Positions 9,646-19,423 of a stretch of 47,911 nt of DNA are shown here, one piece after another. This DNA is from an uncultured Prevotellaceae bacterium. Its GTDB lineage: Bacteria; Bacteroidota; Bacteroidia; Bacteroidales; Bacteroidaceae. The translations under genes and the position numbers were made by a program. How positions within the stretch are numbered: position 1 is the first letter of the stretch; each line of letters opens with the position of its first letter. Under the pieces are notes generated by a model. It saw nothing but the letters and a program-made list of their open reading frames with translations. It had not been told where the DNA came from and made no database searches. The stretch is from assembly GCA_900320045.1 (NCBI GenBank), contig ONQT01000022.1, positions 1-47,911 on the forward strand, given 5' to 3'.

Positions 9646-11178
9646 ATGTTTGAAGGACAGCCTAAAGGACTATTCGCGTTGGCATTGGCCAACACCGGCG
9701 AGCGTTTTGGTTACTATACCATGCTGGCCGTATTTGCTCTTTTCCTGAGAGCCAACTATGGATTGTCGCCCGCTATGGCAGGCACTATCTACAGTGCGTT
9801 TCTCATGTTTGTTTATTTCTTCCCGCTCATCGGCGGTATGATGGCGGACAAGTTCGGTTTCGGCAAGATGGTGACCACGGGTATCATCATCATGTTTGTC
9901 GGTTACTTGCTGTTGTCTGTTCCCCTGGGCGGCGACAGCGTGGCATTGATTGTGATGCTGGCAGCCCTGTTGCTCATTGGTTTCGGAACAGGTCTGTTCA
10001 AGGGCAACCTGCAGGTGATGGTGGGCGACCTCTACAATGATCCCCAGTATAAGGACAAGCGCGATGCCGGCTTCTCTATCTTCTATATGGCTATCAACAT
10101 CGGTGCCCTGTTTGCTCCTACGGCAGCCATTAAGATTAAGGAGTATGCCGAGCAGTCGTTAGGCTATTCCAGCAATGATGCCTATCACTTCTCGTTTGCT
10201 GTGGCTTGTGCATCGCTCATCCTGTCCATTGCCATCTATTATGTGTTCCGTTCGACTTTCCGTCATACCGAGGGTGGCAAGAAGGCTGCCGTCAAGAGTG
10301 AGGAGGCTCCTGTAGAAGAGCTTTCCAAGGAAGAAACCAAGCAGCGCATTGTGGCGCTCTGCCTCGTGTTCGCCGTCGTTATCTTCTTCTGGATGGCCTT
10401 CCACCAGAACGGTCTCTCGCTGACGTACTTTGCCGACGAGTTTACCGCACAATCGGCTGAAGGCCTGCAGGCGATGTGCTTCAACGTGTGGAACCTCGTG
10501 GCTGTCATCTTCATCGTCTACGCTTTGTTCTCGCTGTTCCAGTCGAAGACAAGCAAGGGCAAGACCATTTCAGGCGTAGTCATTGTGGCTGCCCTCGCCT
10601 TCCTTTGTCTGCAGTATGACAATGTGACGGGTGCTGTTGAGGTCTCTGCTCCTATCTTCCAGCAGTTCAACCCCTTCTATGTGGTAGCCTTGACGCCTGT
10701 GTCGATGGCTATTTTCGGCGCGTTGGCTGCCAAGGGCAAGGAACCCTCTGCACCGCGTAAGATTGCCTATGGTATGATTGTGGCTGCTGTGGCTTATGCG
10801 CTGATGGCCTTCGGCTCCTTCGGACTGCCTATGCCTCAGACGGAGATGGGTGCCGACGGTAATCCTGTGGCTGTGCATGTTGCCGACGTAACACCGAACC
10901 TGCTCATCATGGTCTATCTCGTACTGACCTTTGGTGAACTGTTGCTGTCGCCCATGGGTATCTCGTTTGTATCGAAGGTGGCTCCTCCCAAGTATAAAGG
11001 CATGATGATGGGTGGCTGGTTTGTGGCTACGGCTATTGGTAACCAGCTTGTTGTCGTCGGCGGTCTGCTGTGGGGAGCTGTGCCCCTGTGGGTATGCTGG
11101 TGCGTTTTCCTCGGTGTCTGTCTCGTAGCAGCTGTCTTTATGTTTGCTATGATGAAGCGCTTGGAGAAAGTGTGCTAA
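9646..11178 (+). CDS. POT family proton-coupled oligopeptide transporter
   Basis: The 510-residue inner-membrane protein has about 12-14 hydrophobic segments. The N-terminus has the POT motif region GERFGYYTMLAVFALFL (ExxERFxYY type), and FSIFYMAINIGALFAP matches the PTR2 signature. The family imports di- and tripeptides with protons. A charged cytoplasmic loop (KKAAVKSEEAPVEELSKEE) divides the two halves. A short gap (23 bp) after the barrel gene suggests readthrough, but no promoter test is possible. Full length and apparently functional. Confidence 0.93.
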   Translation: MFEGQPKGLFALALANTGERFGYYTMLAVFALFLRANYGLSPAMAGTIYSAFLMFVYFFPLIGGMMADKFGFGKMVTTGIIIMFVGYLLLSVPLGGDSVALIVMLAALLLIGFGTGLFKGNLQVMVGDLYNDPQYKDKRDAGFSIFYMAINIGALFAPTAAIKIKEYAEQSLGYSSNDAYHFSFAVACASLILSIAIYYVFRSTFRHTEGGKKAAVKSEEAPVEELSKEETKQRIVALCLVFAVVIFFWMAFHQNGLSLTYFADEFTAQSAEGLQAMCFNVWNLVAVIFIVYALFSLFQSKTSKGKTISGVVIVAALAFLCLQYDNVTGAVEVSAPIFQQFNPFYVVALTPVSMAIFGALAAKGKEPSAPRKIAYGMIVAAVAYALMAFGSFGLPMPQTEMGADGNPVAVHVADVTPNLLIMVYLVLTFGELLLSPMGISFVSKVAPPKYKGMMMGGWFVATAIGNQLVVVGGLLWGAVPLWVCWCVFLGVCLVAAVFMFAMMKRLEKVC

Positions 11179-11183
11179 AAAAG

Positions 11184-11215
11184 GAGAAAATGAGAGATTG
11201 AGAAAATGAGAGATT
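11184..11215. repeat. Two tandem 16-nt units (GAGAAAATGAGAGATT)
   Basis: Exact tandem duplication between the POT gene stop and the EEP frame. The second unit supplies that frame's ATG (11206), and a partly complementary stretch recurs in its signal-peptide coding part. Confidence 0.8.
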
Positions 11216-12099
11216 GTGGTCTGCGTTTATTCTTGACGTTCGTCTTTCTGTCTTATTTTCTCATTCTCTCATTTCCACAATCCTTCACGCTCGTGGAGCT
11301 GAACTGCGAGAATCTGTTTGACTGCAAACACGATTCCCTGAAGCAGGATACGGAGTGGCTGCCTAATGGACAACGGCGTTGGTCTCCTGCCCGATATTGG
11401 CGAAAACTGAACCATATCGGCCAGGAGATTCTTTCGTGCCAGGAGGAAGGCGTTCCCGACCTGGTGGCACTGGTGGAGGTGGAGAACGACTCGTGCCTCT
11501 TCGACCTGACGAGGCGCTCTTTGTTGAGAAATGCAGGGTATGAATATCTGATGACGCAGTCGCCCGACGTCCGTGGTATTGATGTCGCCTTGCTCTATCA
11601 GCCTTTTACTTTCCGTCCTATATGCTACGACTATCTGGACGTTAAGCCTCTGGAGGGGATGCGTCCTACGCGAGATATCCTGTATGTACAAGGGGAAACC
11701 CTGCGTGGCGACACGCTGCATGTTTTCGTCGTGCACGCTCCCAGCCGCTTTGGCGGAGAGAAGGCTACACGTCCCAACCGCCGACTGGTAGCTGACCGTG
11801 TGGCAAACGCTATCCGGCGCCTGCCCTCAAAGGCTCAAGTGATAGTCGTCGGTGACTTTAACGACTATGCCACAGACCCTGCCCTCCGGTATCTGGAACA
11901 GCAGGGACTGCACAACGTCACAGCCGGTGCTCAGGGCTTGCGTGCCAAAGAAGGAAAACGGCGTGATGCCGTGCTGGCAACGTACCGCTATCAAGGTCGT
12001 TGGGAGAGCATCGACCACGTGCTGGTATCAACGAGGTTTCAGCGACCACCTGCCGCTGGTAGTACGCTTTCGCTTTCCTTCTTCGCAATAACAATATAA
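11206..12099 (+). pseudogene. Endonuclease/exonuclease/phosphatase family protein with scrambled C-terminus
   Basis: A signal peptide precedes an EEP fold: VELNCENLFD, DLVALVEVENDSCL (catalytic Glu), DVALLYQP, VVHAPSR, VVGDFNDYATDPALR, and WESIDHVLVS. In relatives the last block is followed after ~40 residues by GFSDHLPLVVRF, which carries the catalytic Asp-His. Here that block exists in the +1 frame (stop at 12091), while the open frame continues as RPPAAGSTLSLS to 12099. A deletion near 12030-12040 has therefore removed the linker and shifted the frame, so the encoded protein lacks the catalytic His. The homologous full proteins are secreted DNase- or phosphodiesterase-like enzymes. Confidence 0.6.
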
Positions 12100-12131
12100 T
12101 AAAGGTATAAGAATTTAAAACCATAAGACGT

Positions 12132-12866
12132 ATGAACAAAAAGACACTATGGATGCTGGCCGTCATCCTTTGCTACGGCCTCACTTTGCAAGCTCAGCCC
12201 AAGGGCGAGCCGTATTTCACCAAGGACGAGATGCCTGACATGGTCAAGTTCCTGCCGGCACCGCCCGACAGTACATCGGTGGACTTTGCCCGCGACCTGC
12301 ATCGCTACTTCTGGGGTAAGGAGATGCGTAACAACCCTGAGCGCGCCGCTATGGCCCTTCGCGATGCGGTGTTCTCGCTGGAGACCATCCTGACGGAGTA
12401 TGAGGAGGCTTTCGGCATGAAGATTACCAAGGAGGGAACGCCTGAAATCTACAAGGTGCTGCTCGACGGCACGGAGACTGCACACAACATTGGCAGCAAT
12501 CCCAAGCGCTACTACATGCGTCGTCGTCCCTTCATGCGGTTCAACGAGTCTACGCTCTATCCCAAGGACGACGAGGACTTGCGCCACAATGGCTCCTATC
12601 CTTCGGGACATACTATTCTGGGATGGAGTGCAGCGCTCTTGATGATGGAGATTAACCCCGACCGTGCCAACGAGATTCTGGCTCGTGGCTACCAGTATGG
12701 CGAGAGCCGCGTTATCGTGGGTGCCCACTGGCAGAGTGACGTCGATGCCGGCCGACTGGCTGCGAGTGCTGCTTACGCTAAGATGCACACCAGCGACGCC
12801 TTCCTGAAGCAGATGGCCAAGGCCCGCAAGGAGTTCCAGCGCCTGTCAGAGAAAGCCAAGCGCTAA
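12132..12866 (+). CDS. Class A non-specific acid phosphatase (PAP2 superfamily)
   Basis: The 244-residue protein has a signal peptide (MNKKTLWMLAVILCYGLTLQA) and all three motifs of class A acid phosphatases: K-x6-RP (KRYYMRRRP), PSGH (GSYPSGHTILGW) and SR-x5-H-x3-D (SRVIVGAHWQSD). The histidine of the last motif is the phospho-acceptor in this family. It would act in the periplasm and release phosphate from organic phosphomonoesters. It is followed by a bidirectional terminator (12889-12925). Confidence 0.92.
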   Translation: MNKKTLWMLAVILCYGLTLQAQPKGEPYFTKDEMPDMVKFLPAPPDSTSVDFARDLHRYFWGKEMRNNPERAAMALRDAVFSLETILTEYEEAFGMKITKEGTPEIYKVLLDGTETAHNIGSNPKRYYMRRRPFMRFNESTLYPKDDEDLRHNGSYPSGHTILGWSAALLMMEINPDRANEILARGYQYGESRVIVGAHWQSDVDAGRLAASAAYAKMHTSDAFLKQMAKARKEFQRLSEKAKR

Positions 12867-12888
12867 GCAGTATTAGCGCAATATACAG

Positions 12889-12925
12889 AAGAGCCCCGGC
12901 ACTCAACCAGAGTGTCGGGGCTCTT
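12889..12925. terminator. Bidirectional terminator between phosphatase and MFS genes
   Basis: A 15-bp stem (AAGAGCCCCGGCACT with AGTGTCGGGGCTCTT, one wobble) closes a 7-nt loop between two convergent genes. Confidence 0.8.
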
Positions 12926-12944
12926 GATGTTTAACGCATGTGTC

Positions 12945-14567
12945 TTACTCCTTGATGTTCGGCAGTTCCAAGCCGATGCCCTTCTTCTTATCAACGGCTT
13001 TCAGAATGAAACCGAGGACAAGGGCGGCAACACCGAGGCAGGCCAGCATAACCAGCGGAGCGGTATAGTCCAATTCCGTAGCACTGGTGCCTTCGGGATT
13101 GGTGGCGTCAAGCACCTTGCCGATGAGTAGGGGGAACAGCCACAGACCGATGTTCTGAATCCAGAAGATGAGGGCGTAGGCCGAACCGATAACCTTCGCA
13201 TCCACCAGCTTCGGAACGCTGGGCCACAGCGAGGCGGGAACCAGTGAGAACGAAGCGCCCAGCACCAGGATGGTGATGTAGGCAATAATGATGCCGCCTA
13301 CAGCACTGCCTTTGAACAATGGCAGGATGAAGGCAAACGTCAGGTGGCAGAAGATGAGCAGCAGCGAACCCAATACGAGCATGGATACTGCCTTGCCGTG
13401 ATGGTCGAGATAGCTGCCCAGGATGGGAGTGATGAGCACGGCCAACAGGGGGAATACGGCGAAGATGCTCTCGGCCGTCTGACGCATGAAGCCCATGTAG
13501 CAGTAGCAGATGAGGGCGGCAATGCTGATGGCTAACAGAAAGAACCTGTTGGCACTCTTCTTCTGGAAGTTAGAGGCGAAGCCGGCGGCAGCTACCACGA
13601 GCATGATGACATATTGGACGATGGTGACTTCAGGGCTGGCCCAGAAGGAATCAGCGTTGGGTTCCGTCAGCGTCAGGTTGCACTGCAGCATGTTAACGGC
13701 ATACTTCTGGAAGGGGAAGATAGCCGAATAATACAAGACACACAGCAGGGCTACGAGCCAGAAACCGCTGTCGCTGAGAATCTTACCGATATCGCTGACC
13801 TTGAAGGGGTCGTCCTTCTCCTCGGCCTCACCGGTCTGAGCGTCCAGCTTCTGGTCCATGAAGAAATAGGCGATGGTCATGATGAGCGCGATGCACATCA
13901 GTACGACACCGAAGGCTACGCTGCGGCTGACGCTGACCACGCCACCCAGACGGGCAAAGAACGGCGAGAAAATCATGCAGGTGGCAACGCCCAGACGGGC
14001 CAAAGCCATCTCTGAACCCATGGCCAAAGCCATCTCGCGGCCCTTGAACCACTTCACGATACCACGACTCACCGTAATGCCTGCCATCTCGCAGCCACAA
14101 CCGAAAATCATGAAGCCGCAGGCGGCAAACTTAGCTGAGGCGGGCATGCCCTCATAGAATGGCGAGACTCCCAATTCGTCGAAGACGGGGATGTAGTTCA
14201 GGTTGTTCGTGAACCAAGTCTCGAGTCCGCTACCAGCAAAGCTCTCGCTGACGGCATACCACTTGGTGCAGGCACCGATAAACATAACGGCAGCGGAGAG
14301 CACCATGGTGAAGCGTACGCCCATCTTGTCGAGGATGATACCGGCAAAGATGAGGAAGAAGACAAAGACATTGAGGAATACCTCTGAGCCCTGCATGGTG
14401 CCGAAAGCTGTAGAGTCCCAACCACGCGTCTCTTGCATCAAGTCCTTGATGGGGGAGAGGATGTCCATGAAGATGTAGCTGCAGAACATGGCCAGTGCCA
14501 GCAGCAGCAAGGCGGTCCAGCGCATGGCCGCTGAATCGCGCAGTGTTTTCTGAATAGTTTGTGTCAT
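12945..14567 (-). CDS. Major facilitator superfamily transporter
   Basis: The 540-residue inner-membrane protein has 12 predicted hydrophobic segments and MFS features (GIILDKMGVRFTMVLSA loop, RGIVKWFKGREMALAMG). I use the ATG at 14567 (MTQTIQKT) because the upstream in-frame codons lie inside a hairpin. The substrate is not evident. It lies downstream of the PL1 and GH28-GH105 genes on the same strand, which suggests uptake of a pectin breakdown product; this is context-based inference only. It is separated from PL1 by an imperfect hairpin (14578-14614). Confidence 0.8.
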   Translation of the reverse strand: MTQTIQKTLRDSAAMRWTALLLLALAMFCSYIFMDILSPIKDLMQETRGWDSTAFGTMQGSEVFLNVFVFFLIFAGIILDKMGVRFTMVLSAAVMFIGACTKWYAVSESFAGSGLETWFTNNLNYIPVFDELGVSPFYEGMPASAKFAACGFMIFGCGCEMAGITVSRGIVKWFKGREMALAMGSEMALARLGVATCMIFSPFFARLGGVVSVSRSVAFGVVLMCIALIMTIAYFFMDQKLDAQTGEAEEKDDPFKVSDIGKILSDSGFWLVALLCVLYYSAIFPFQKYAVNMLQCNLTLTEPNADSFWASPEVTIVQYVIMLVVAAAGFASNFQKKSANRFFLLAISIAALICYCYMGFMRQTAESIFAVFPLLAVLITPILGSYLDHHGKAVSMLVLGSLLLIFCHLTFAFILPLFKGSAVGGIIIAYITILVLGASFSLVPASLWPSVPKLVDAKVIGSAYALIFWIQNIGLWLFPLLIGKVLDATNPEGTSATELDYTAPLVMLACLGVAALVLGFILKAVDKKKGIGLELPNIKE

Positions 14568-14577
14568 AATTACTGTT

Positions 14578-14614
14578 AATCGCTTTAACACCACTTGCGG
14601 GTGCTAAAGCGATT
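14578..14614 (-). terminator. Imperfect hairpin between pectate lyase and MFS genes
   Basis: AATCGCTTTAACACC pairs with GGTGCTAAAGCGATT (one mismatch, 7-nt loop). It follows the PL1 stop by 18 bp on the minus strand but has no T tract. It may be a weak terminator, or a processing or stability element within an operon. Confidence 0.45.
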
Positions 14615-14631
14615 CTTGTTTAACAATTAAT

Positions 14632-16593
14632 TTATTGAATGATTACCTTTTTGCCATTAACAATGTACAGTCCCTTCGTCGGGCTTGCCACACGCTGTCC
14701 CTTCAAATTATAATAGGTATTGGAGAGCGGCGCCTTGAACGAAACCGGCGTCGAGATACCGGAAGCATTAGTGATAAGACCCTCGATGGCGATATTGCAG
14801 AAACCATAGCTTTTGGGCGTTACATTGTGCGTATTGGAGTCTTCGAAAGCCAAGTCGTAGAGGTTAATGACTAACTTTGCCTCGCCGGAAGTTGCATTGC
14901 CGTCCAACCCTTGGGTATAGGTGGTGTAGTAGGGTGATTCATCTGGTTTTCCACTTGGTGTGCTGTTACGTTTAGGTGTAGCTCCCTGACAAAGAAGAGT
15001 TGTTCCGTTGCCGTCAATCCACTTGGCGTCGATTTTTCCTTTATCAGTACCATTGCGTGTAGCAGTAAAGGATACACTGGTAGCTTTCAGCGTATAATCG
15101 TTCTTGGGCTTGATGCTGAATGTAATGGCGTTGCCGTCAGCGGCCGAGGTGTTAATTTCCTTCTGCCAAATAAGAGTCTCTTTATAACCGCCAGCGGTCA
15201 GTGTTTTATTCTTTGTCGGGTCAGCACCTGTTCCATAAGTAAGTTCAGAACCTATGGTTACCGTCGCACTAGCAATGCCTGCTGTCGCCTCACCACTGAG
15301 TGTTGCAGTCTGCATGGCTTCGCCAGTGCTAAACGGCCATGTGATGAAGCTGTTGACAGTAGGCTCAGGATTGTCTCCATATGGTAGTTTTGGACCTGCA
15401 TAGCTTATGGTGGTAGTAGGAACATCACTATAGGGCGCAACAGTATAGTTATAAGGAACGGTCACAGCTTGGCTGCCAACATCGGCAGGCTTACTCTGTC
15501 CTGCCGTATAATTGTCATTTGCCCATGTTACTGCTTTTGCATCAGTTTGGCTATAGAAATTTGATACAGCGTTGTCAACATAGTTACCTTCAATAAGGAA
15601 CTCAGAGTTTTTACGCGGGTTGATACAGTTGCTGGAGCCTGAGCAGGTGTAGTAGTTGTTCAGCAGGTGTATTTTGCCGACTCGCGCCATAGGCATTCGC
15701 TGTTTACACCCCGTGCCCCACCAGTTGAAAGCAAAGGTGGTGTTCAGGTATCCTGTCGCTTCGTTGTCGCTGCTGCCTATGAGGTTGGTATTCATATGGT
15801 CGTAGGAGCGACTGGTATAACTGAATGTACACCAGCTGACAGTGTTAAAGTCAGCTGAATTGGTGATGTCGAAGTTGCCGTCTTGGCCGTCTTGGAAAGA
15901 ACAGTGGTCTACCCAGCAGTTCTTGGCACCAATGAATGATATCAAGTCAACTCCACCTACATCTGCAGAACCTGGTCCCACTAACTTCAAATTACGAATA
16001 ATGATGTTCTGGCTACGAACCTCGAAAATACCTGACCTACGATAGTTTTCGTTGTTGTCACCTGTTTGCTCGATGATGGTTTTGCGGGTGTAGAATTCTC
16101 GTTCCTCGGTTTCTATATATTGTCCGTTAGGCAACTTTCTGGATGCTTTACTAGAACTGGATGTGCTTTTTGATCGTACATCAGCAGCGTCAAGTGCCGC
16201 CTGAATCTGTTCGGTGAGATACCATTGGGTGCGGATACATGCATTGTTGATACCGATGATGGTTCTGTTAGAATTTGTAACACCTGCAGGTTGCGATACT
16301 ATGAACTCGCCTTGTGAACCGTCAAGAATGACGACGTCGTTATTCTTAATAGCATTTTGAATATCGCCTTTCATGTCTAATCCGTTGGATTTCAGAGTGG
16401 CGACTTTGCCCGTAAATCCATCAGGAATGGGATAAGTCCAAACGCCGCCACCAGTGACGTCGTAAGTTTTGCTGTCGTCGGTGCGTGACGATACGGTACA
16501 GAAGCCGAAGGGCTTGTTCAGGTCGTAAGTGCTCTGTGCTGCGGCAGTCATCGACAGCAGTGCGGCCATTATTGATACAAATGTCTTTTTCAT
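14632..16593 (-). CDS. Pectate lyase, polysaccharide lyase family 1, with T9SS-type C-terminus
   Basis: At 653 residues it has a signal peptide (MKKTFVSIMAALLSMTAAAQ). The parallel beta-helix pectate lyase domain shows IIIRNLKLVGPG, DLISFIGAKNCWVDHCSF, DGNFDITNSADFNTVSW, and RMPMARVGKIHLLNNYY (substrate-binding Arg region). A ~200-residue beta-rich domain and a C-terminal sorting-like end (YYNLKGQRV...KGLYIVNGKKVIIQ) follow. It would cleave homogalacturonan by beta-elimination, needing calcium, outside or on the cell. It starts 13 bp after the GH28-GH105 gene, so the two are cotranscribed. Confidence 0.92.
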   Translation of the reverse strand: MKKTFVSIMAALLSMTAAAQSTYDLNKPFGFCTVSSRTDDSKTYDVTGGGVWTYPIPDGFTGKVATLKSNGLDMKGDIQNAIKNNDVVILDGSQGEFIVSQPAGVTNSNRTIIGINNACIRTQWYLTEQIQAALDAADVRSKSTSSSSKASRKLPNGQYIETEEREFYTRKTIIEQTGDNNENYRRSGIFEVRSQNIIIRNLKLVGPGSADVGGVDLISFIGAKNCWVDHCSFQDGQDGNFDITNSADFNTVSWCTFSYTSRSYDHMNTNLIGSSDNEATGYLNTTFAFNWWGTGCKQRMPMARVGKIHLLNNYYTCSGSSNCINPRKNSEFLIEGNYVDNAVSNFYSQTDAKAVTWANDNYTAGQSKPADVGSQAVTVPYNYTVAPYSDVPTTTISYAGPKLPYGDNPEPTVNSFITWPFSTGEAMQTATLSGEATAGIASATVTIGSELTYGTGADPTKNKTLTAGGYKETLIWQKEINTSAADGNAITFSIKPKNDYTLKATSVSFTATRNGTDKGKIDAKWIDGNGTTLLCQGATPKRNSTPSGKPDESPYYTTYTQGLDGNATSGEAKLVINLYDLAFEDSNTHNVTPKSYGFCNIAIEGLITNASGISTPVSFKAPLSNTYYNLKGQRVASPTKGLYIVNGKKVIIQ

Positions 16594-16606
16594 ATTGCTT
16601 GTTTGT

Positions 16607-19306
16607 TTAGTAGTTACTATCAGTATTATATCCTAATGCTTCCATTTCGAGGCTTGCCCAGATGAAGGGGCCGATGCCCTTGCCGTCGTTGTCGCGGACA
16701 GGCTCGCTGAGGTAGTAGGCGAAGGAACCGTCACGACGGCGGTTCTCCTTGACGGTACCCTTGGGGTTGATGCGCTTCAGGGCCTCTACCACCTCAGGAA
16801 TGGCAGCTGGGCCCAAGCCGGCTACGGCGCAGCAGTTGGTGAGCGAGATGCTCTTGTCGGCATTGACCTTGATGAAGTTGTTGATTATGCCCTTGTAGGC
16901 ACGGATGCCTGCCTGCTGGTACTTCTCGCCGACATAGCCTAAGCGATAGGCCTTCAGCAGGGCGTAGGTGAACATGGCCGAGCAGGTTGACTCCAGGTAG
17001 TTGCCCTCGCGAAGGGGGCTGTCCATCACCTGATACCACAGGCCGGTCTTCGCGTCCTGCCACTTCAGAATAGCGTCGAAGTCCTTCTGCAGCAGGTCGA
17101 TGAGCTCGCTGCGACGGGCATAGTCCTTCGGCATGGCGTCGAGTATCTCAATGAGGGCCATGGTGTACCAGCCCTGGGCACGTCCCCAGCAATGCTGCGA
17201 CAGGCCCGTCTCTTTGTCGGCCCAGAAAGTCTTGCGCGTCTCGTCATAGGCGTGGCGGTTCAGACCGGTCTTGGGATCCAGAGTGCGCTGGTAGGTAATC
17301 TTTAGCTGGTTAACGGCATCGTCGTAAATGCTCTGTATTTTGAGCTGTGATGCTTGAACTTTCTTCTTTCCCTTGGCAGGGCTCTTCTCCGTCACGGGAG
17401 CCGTCAGACAGCGGAAGGGTAAGCCCATGAAGATGCCGTCGAGCCACACCTGATAGGAGTAGATGGCCTTGTGCCAAAACACCTTGTCGGCCACGGTGCG
17501 GGGCTGATCCTGCAGCTGCTTCATCATGGTCTGCATGGCCAGCAGGTTCTTCGGCTCCGGCCACTGGTTGTACATGCGGCTGACGAAGTGGCCCGTGCGG
17601 ATGTTGTCCAGGTTGTAGTCCAGGATGTTGTAGCCCGTGATGTTGCCTTGCTCGTCAATCATCTTGTCGGTATAGTCCTGGCAGTACTTTCGGATGTCGT
17701 CGCCACCGTATTTCAGATAGGTGTCAAGCATGGCCTCCAGCTCGATGCCGACGACGTATCCCCACTTAGGCTGTGTGGCGAAGTCGAGCATCCAGGGCTC
17801 GGGCACACGCTTCATCTCTGAGTAGGTCATCCACTGCGAGTAGTTCTTGTAGGGCTTCTCCTGCAGCACCAGCGAACCGTTGACGAAAAGATTGTCAAAG
17901 CGGATGTCGCGATATTGGCCGGTCATGGAGTTGCCTGCTGCCACACCGTTGAACTGGCAGTTCTTGACGTCGACGTCATAAACCTGGCAGGCATCGGGCA
18001 TGCCGACAACCATCACGCCGTACTTCGACTTCTGGCACGTCACGTTCTCCATCCATACGTTGCGCACGGTGGGGTTGAAACCACGGCAGCACACCTCGCG
18101 CGGCTCGTAGTCGGTATTGATCTTAAGCACCGCTTCGCCACATTGGCCGACGGTGACGTTGCGCATGTTGATGTTCTCGATGATGCCGCCACGACACGAA
18201 TTGGTCTTGATGCGCAGTACGCGGTCCAGGTTGGGCGAGTCCATCTGGCAGTTCTCGGCAAACACGTTCTGGCATCCGCCGCTGATTTCGCTGCCGATGA
18301 CCACACCGCCGTGGCCGTTCTCCATCTTGCAGTCGCGGATGATGATGTTCTTCGATGGGCGTCCGGCATAGCGGCCCTGACCGCCCTCGCGACCGTCGTT
18401 GTTGCGTCCTGACTTGATGGCGATGCAGTCGTCGCCGGTGTTGAAGAAGCAGTTCTCTATCATCACGCGGTCGCAGCTCTCAGGGTCGCAGCCGTCACCG
18501 TTGGGTCCGTCGTTGATGACGTGGACGTTACGAACGGTAACGTCTTCGCACAACAGGGGGTGGATGACCCAGAAGGGTGAGCGCAGCAGGGTGACGCCCT
18601 CGATGAGCACGCCCTGGCACTGGTTGGGATTGATGAGCTGAGGACGCAGTCCGTCCTGCGTACCGAAGCGGCGCTGATCCATGTCGACGCCGTCTTCAGC
18701 GGCCTTCAGCAGACGCTGGCGGGCACCGTTCCACTGGTGAACCTTCATGCCCTCCTTGTATCCGAATCTGGCATTGCTGACCCATGGCCACCATGTCTCC
18801 TTGGAGCCGCCGCCGTCGATGGTGCCACGGCCCGTGATGGCGATATCCTTCTGCTGATAGGCATAGATACAGGGCTGCAGATTCCAGCAGTCAACGCCCT
18901 CCCAGCGGGTCGGAACGATGGGGTAGAGCTCCGGCTCGAAGGCAAACTCCAGCACGGCACCCTCTTCGACAACCAGATTGACGTGACTCTTCAGCGTGAT
19001 GGCAGCCGTCAGGAAGTGCTGGCCGGCAGGAACGATGACGCGACCGCCGCCCTTCTTTGAGCAGGCCTCGATAGCCTTGTTGATGGCTTTCTGGTTCTTG
19101 GCGGCAAGGTCTTTGGCCGATTCGGTTGCCTTTGACGCCGTGTTGGTGGCTTTGGCTCCATACTTGGTAATCAGGAAGTCGCGGTCGGCAAACTGCGGTA
19201 CGCGAATACTCTGCTCAATCTGCTTGTACTGCTGCTCGTTCCATCCTCGGGCCTGCAGACCTAAGGCGACGATGCACAACATCAGCAAGGGAAATAGCTT
19301 CTTCAT
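16607..19306 (-). CDS. GH28 polygalacturonase - GH105 unsaturated galacturonyl hydrolase fusion
   Basis: The protein is 899 residues with a signal peptide (MKKLFPLLMLCIVALGLQA). The N-terminal GH28 beta-helix shows VINDGPNGDGCDPESC (~265-280), FNTGDDCIAIKSG (~290) and NGHGGVVIGSE (~335), holding the catalytic Asp residues and His. The C-terminal half (~520-895) is an (alpha/alpha)6 GH105/GH88-type module: YSYQVWLDGIFMGLPF, HCWGRAQGWYTMALIE, GLWYQVMDSPLREGNYLEST. GH28 hydrolyses galacturonan; GH105 removes the unsaturated uronate left by lyases such as the neighbouring PL1. Having both in one chain is economical and less common. A TACCTTTG box lies at 19343-19350 upstream. Confidence 0.93.
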   Translation of the reverse strand: MKKLFPLLMLCIVALGLQARGWNEQQYKQIEQSIRVPQFADRDFLITKYGAKATNTASKATESAKDLAAKNQKAINKAIEACSKKGGGRVIVPAGQHFLTAAITLKSHVNLVVEEGAVLEFAFEPELYPIVPTRWEGVDCWNLQPCIYAYQQKDIAITGRGTIDGGGSKETWWPWVSNARFGYKEGMKVHQWNGARQRLLKAAEDGVDMDQRRFGTQDGLRPQLINPNQCQGVLIEGVTLLRSPFWVIHPLLCEDVTVRNVHVINDGPNGDGCDPESCDRVMIENCFFNTGDDCIAIKSGRNNDGREGGQGRYAGRPSKNIIIRDCKMENGHGGVVIGSEISGGCQNVFAENCQMDSPNLDRVLRIKTNSCRGGIIENINMRNVTVGQCGEAVLKINTDYEPREVCCRGFNPTVRNVWMENVTCQKSKYGVMVVGMPDACQVYDVDVKNCQFNGVAAGNSMTGQYRDIRFDNLFVNGSLVLQEKPYKNYSQWMTYSEMKRVPEPWMLDFATQPKWGYVVGIELEAMLDTYLKYGGDDIRKYCQDYTDKMIDEQGNITGYNILDYNLDNIRTGHFVSRMYNQWPEPKNLLAMQTMMKQLQDQPRTVADKVFWHKAIYSYQVWLDGIFMGLPFRCLTAPVTEKSPAKGKKKVQASQLKIQSIYDDAVNQLKITYQRTLDPKTGLNRHAYDETRKTFWADKETGLSQHCWGRAQGWYTMALIEILDAMPKDYARRSELIDLLQKDFDAILKWQDAKTGLWYQVMDSPLREGNYLESTCSAMFTYALLKAYRLGYVGEKYQQAGIRAYKGIINNFIKVNADKSISLTNCCAVAGLGPAAIPEVVEALKRINPKGTVKENRRRDGSFAYYLSEPVRDNDGKGIGPFIWASLEMEALGYNTDSNY

Positions 19307-19342
19307 TGTTCAAATCAATTAGTAATAGTTCGTATTTGGCTA

Positions 19343-19350
19343 CAAAGGTA
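19343..19350 (-). promoter_or_regulatory. Minus-strand -7 box for the pectin gene group
   Basis: TACCTTTG on the minus strand lies 37 bp ahead of the GH28-GH105 start. No good TTTG at the -33 position is visible, so the promoter may need an activator. Confidence 0.5.
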
Positions 19351-19423
19351 CGAAAAAAAGGACGAAACTTCGCCCTCTTTCACATTATTTATTATTAAAG
19401 GTTGTTGTAATGATGCGTTCAGC

